This document shows positions 62,761 to 64,000 of a DNA stretch of 64,000 bases, piece after piece (positions within the stretch are counted from its first letter, which is position 1; each line of letters starts with the position of its first letter). The notes under the pieces are model-generated. The model did not search any database. It was not told the origin of the DNA and saw nothing but the letters and a program-made list of their open reading frames with translations. Source of the stretch: Paragordius varius (Eukaryota > Nematomorpha); contig OZ176060.1 in assembly GCA_964247055.1 (NCBI GenBank), positions 682,001 to 746,000 of the forward strand, read 5' to 3'. A program made the translations under genes and the position numbers.

Positions 62761-63084
62761 TTATATAATTTATAAATATAATTAATATTGAATATATATA
62801 ATTTGGTTTAAAATGGTTAAAAATACAAAAAATCCGACAAAAATTGCATAAAAATTGATTGAAACAGCTGATTTATTTGAGCTAAAATTGAAAAATACAA
62901 AATATCCGTAAATTGAATAAAAATTGTTTGAATTTTGTAGAAAATTCTGAAAATTGACAAAAATTGTAAAAAAATTGAATAATTAAAATAATCTACCAAA
63001 AACAGCTGTTCATATCAAAAAGATTTGATTTATTATTAGATTTATTTCTTAAATTTTTTGTTAAAAAAATAGTTGAAATAAAAT

Positions 63085-63980
63085 TTTGCCCTCATAGATG
63101 AGATTGGTCTTGACTCAGCTGTTTCTGTTATTAGGAACCCAGCTGTATAAAATAGCTGACTAAAGTTTCTAAAGTAATTTTTCAAGATTAAAAGTTTGAA
63201 AAAATCTATATTTGTGACAAAAAAACGAAAAATAAACCGTCAAAAATTGATAAAAATTAAAAAAAAATGACAAAAATTGATAAAAATTGAAAAAAAACAG
63301 CTGATTTGGTATAAAATTGTTAAAAATACAAAAAATTCGACAAAAAATGAATTAAAATTGTTTAAAACAGCTGATTTTTTTATTAAATCTACCAAAAACA
63401 GCTGTTCATTCATAAAGATTTAATTAAAAAAAAATAGAATTATTTCAATTTAAATTTTTTGTTAAAAAATTGAAATAAAATTTTGCCCTTATCGATAAGA
63501 TTGGTCATGACTCAGCTGTTATTGTCATCAGAAACCCTGAAAATCAGCTGATCAAAATTTCTAAGAAGGTTATTTTACAAAGTTTTAAACTTTAATAATT
63601 CTTTGAAAAAAAGAAAAAAAATGAAAAAAATATAAAAAGTTGATTAAAACAGCTGATTTGGTTTAAAATGGTTAAAAATACAAAATTTGAATAAAAGTAG
63701 TTTAAAACAGGTGATTGGGCTAAAAATTCTAAAAAAATGACAAAGACTGACAAAATTCAAAAAAAAATTGAATCAAACAGCTGATTTTTATTAATTTAAA
63801 GAAATAAAAAATAAAAAGTGGTGATTGTCTAAAAAGTTTAAAATTAAATTTATTCTTTTTTCAATATATTTTAAATTTTTTCAAAAAATGAAATTATTTT
63901 CATTCATCGATGAAATTGGTCATGACTCAGCTGTTTCGGTTATCAGGAACCCTAAAAAACAGCTGATTAAAATTTCTAAA
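63085..63980 (+). repeat. Distal copies of exon 21, beyond the gene end
   Basis: Three copies at 63085-63172, 63481-63568 and about 63900-63980, with the same spacer sequence as intron 21 ('aaaaattgtttaaaacagct', 'atcaaaaagatttgattta'). The first has a stop after RNPAV. The second keeps the frame through NQLIKISKK. The third ends at AAA|GTAATTTTA, as exon 21 itself does. The array reaches the end of the window. Confidence 0.85.
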
Positions 63981-64000
63981 GTAATTTTAAAAGATTTTTT

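Noticed and set aside
62817..62999. Minus-strand open frame of 60 codons
   Set aside because: Antisense to the spacer of the distal exon-21 array. The same spacer is non-coding elsewhere.

Overview
The window looks like nuclear DNA of a multicellular invertebrate, most likely an ecdysozoan (nematode or arthropod; I lean weakly towards nematode). The evidence is two genes split by spliceosomal introns, signal-peptide-like starts, and a C-terminal peritrophin-A type (CBM14) chitin-binding domain. Base composition is extreme: G+C is only about one base in eight overall, and coding exons stand out as short G+C-richer islands. Nothing bacterial or viral, no tRNA or rRNA gene and no CRISPR array was seen.

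Layout. 1-13990 is satellite DNA: families called here A, B (about 220 bp, with TA runs), C (about 170 bp), D (G+C-richer spacer) and E. The order B-C-D-E occurs twice. 14090-14857 is a fold-back element with long inverted arms and nested short palindromes. 15769-18410 is a minus-strand four-exon gene for a 110-residue secreted, Pro/Ala-rich protein with a hydrophobic C-terminus. 18411-21135 is the intergenic region between the two divergent genes. 21136-62219 is one plus-strand gene that I assembled by hand as 33 exons (2,700 coding bases, 899 residues). Reading phase is kept at all 32 junctions, and the model ends at a stop just after a six-cysteine chitin-binding domain. Less than 7% of this gene is coding. 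62220-64000 holds decayed copies of the last exon and of exon 21, running off the window.

The gene products act outside the cell, as far as can be seen. The small protein has a signal peptide and a possible GPI-anchor signal. The large one is a long, cysteine-free, low-complexity chain with several N-glycosylation sequons, tipped by a chitin-binding module, as expected for a cuticle, eggshell or other chitin-matrix protein. That role is inference.

The most striking signals are at the DNA level. The palindrome CAGCTG, usually within ATCAGCTGAT, is present well over one hundred times where base composition predicts less than one. It is found in satellites, introns and exons, and in all three coding frames. 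It forms the 3' splice site itself at nine exons (CAG|CTG). In addition, many exons are flanked by decaying tandem copies of their own ends ('exon echoes') that carry splice sites into the introns. Exon 21 has 16 such copies. Many of their differences are synonymous, and three copies lie beyond the end of the gene.
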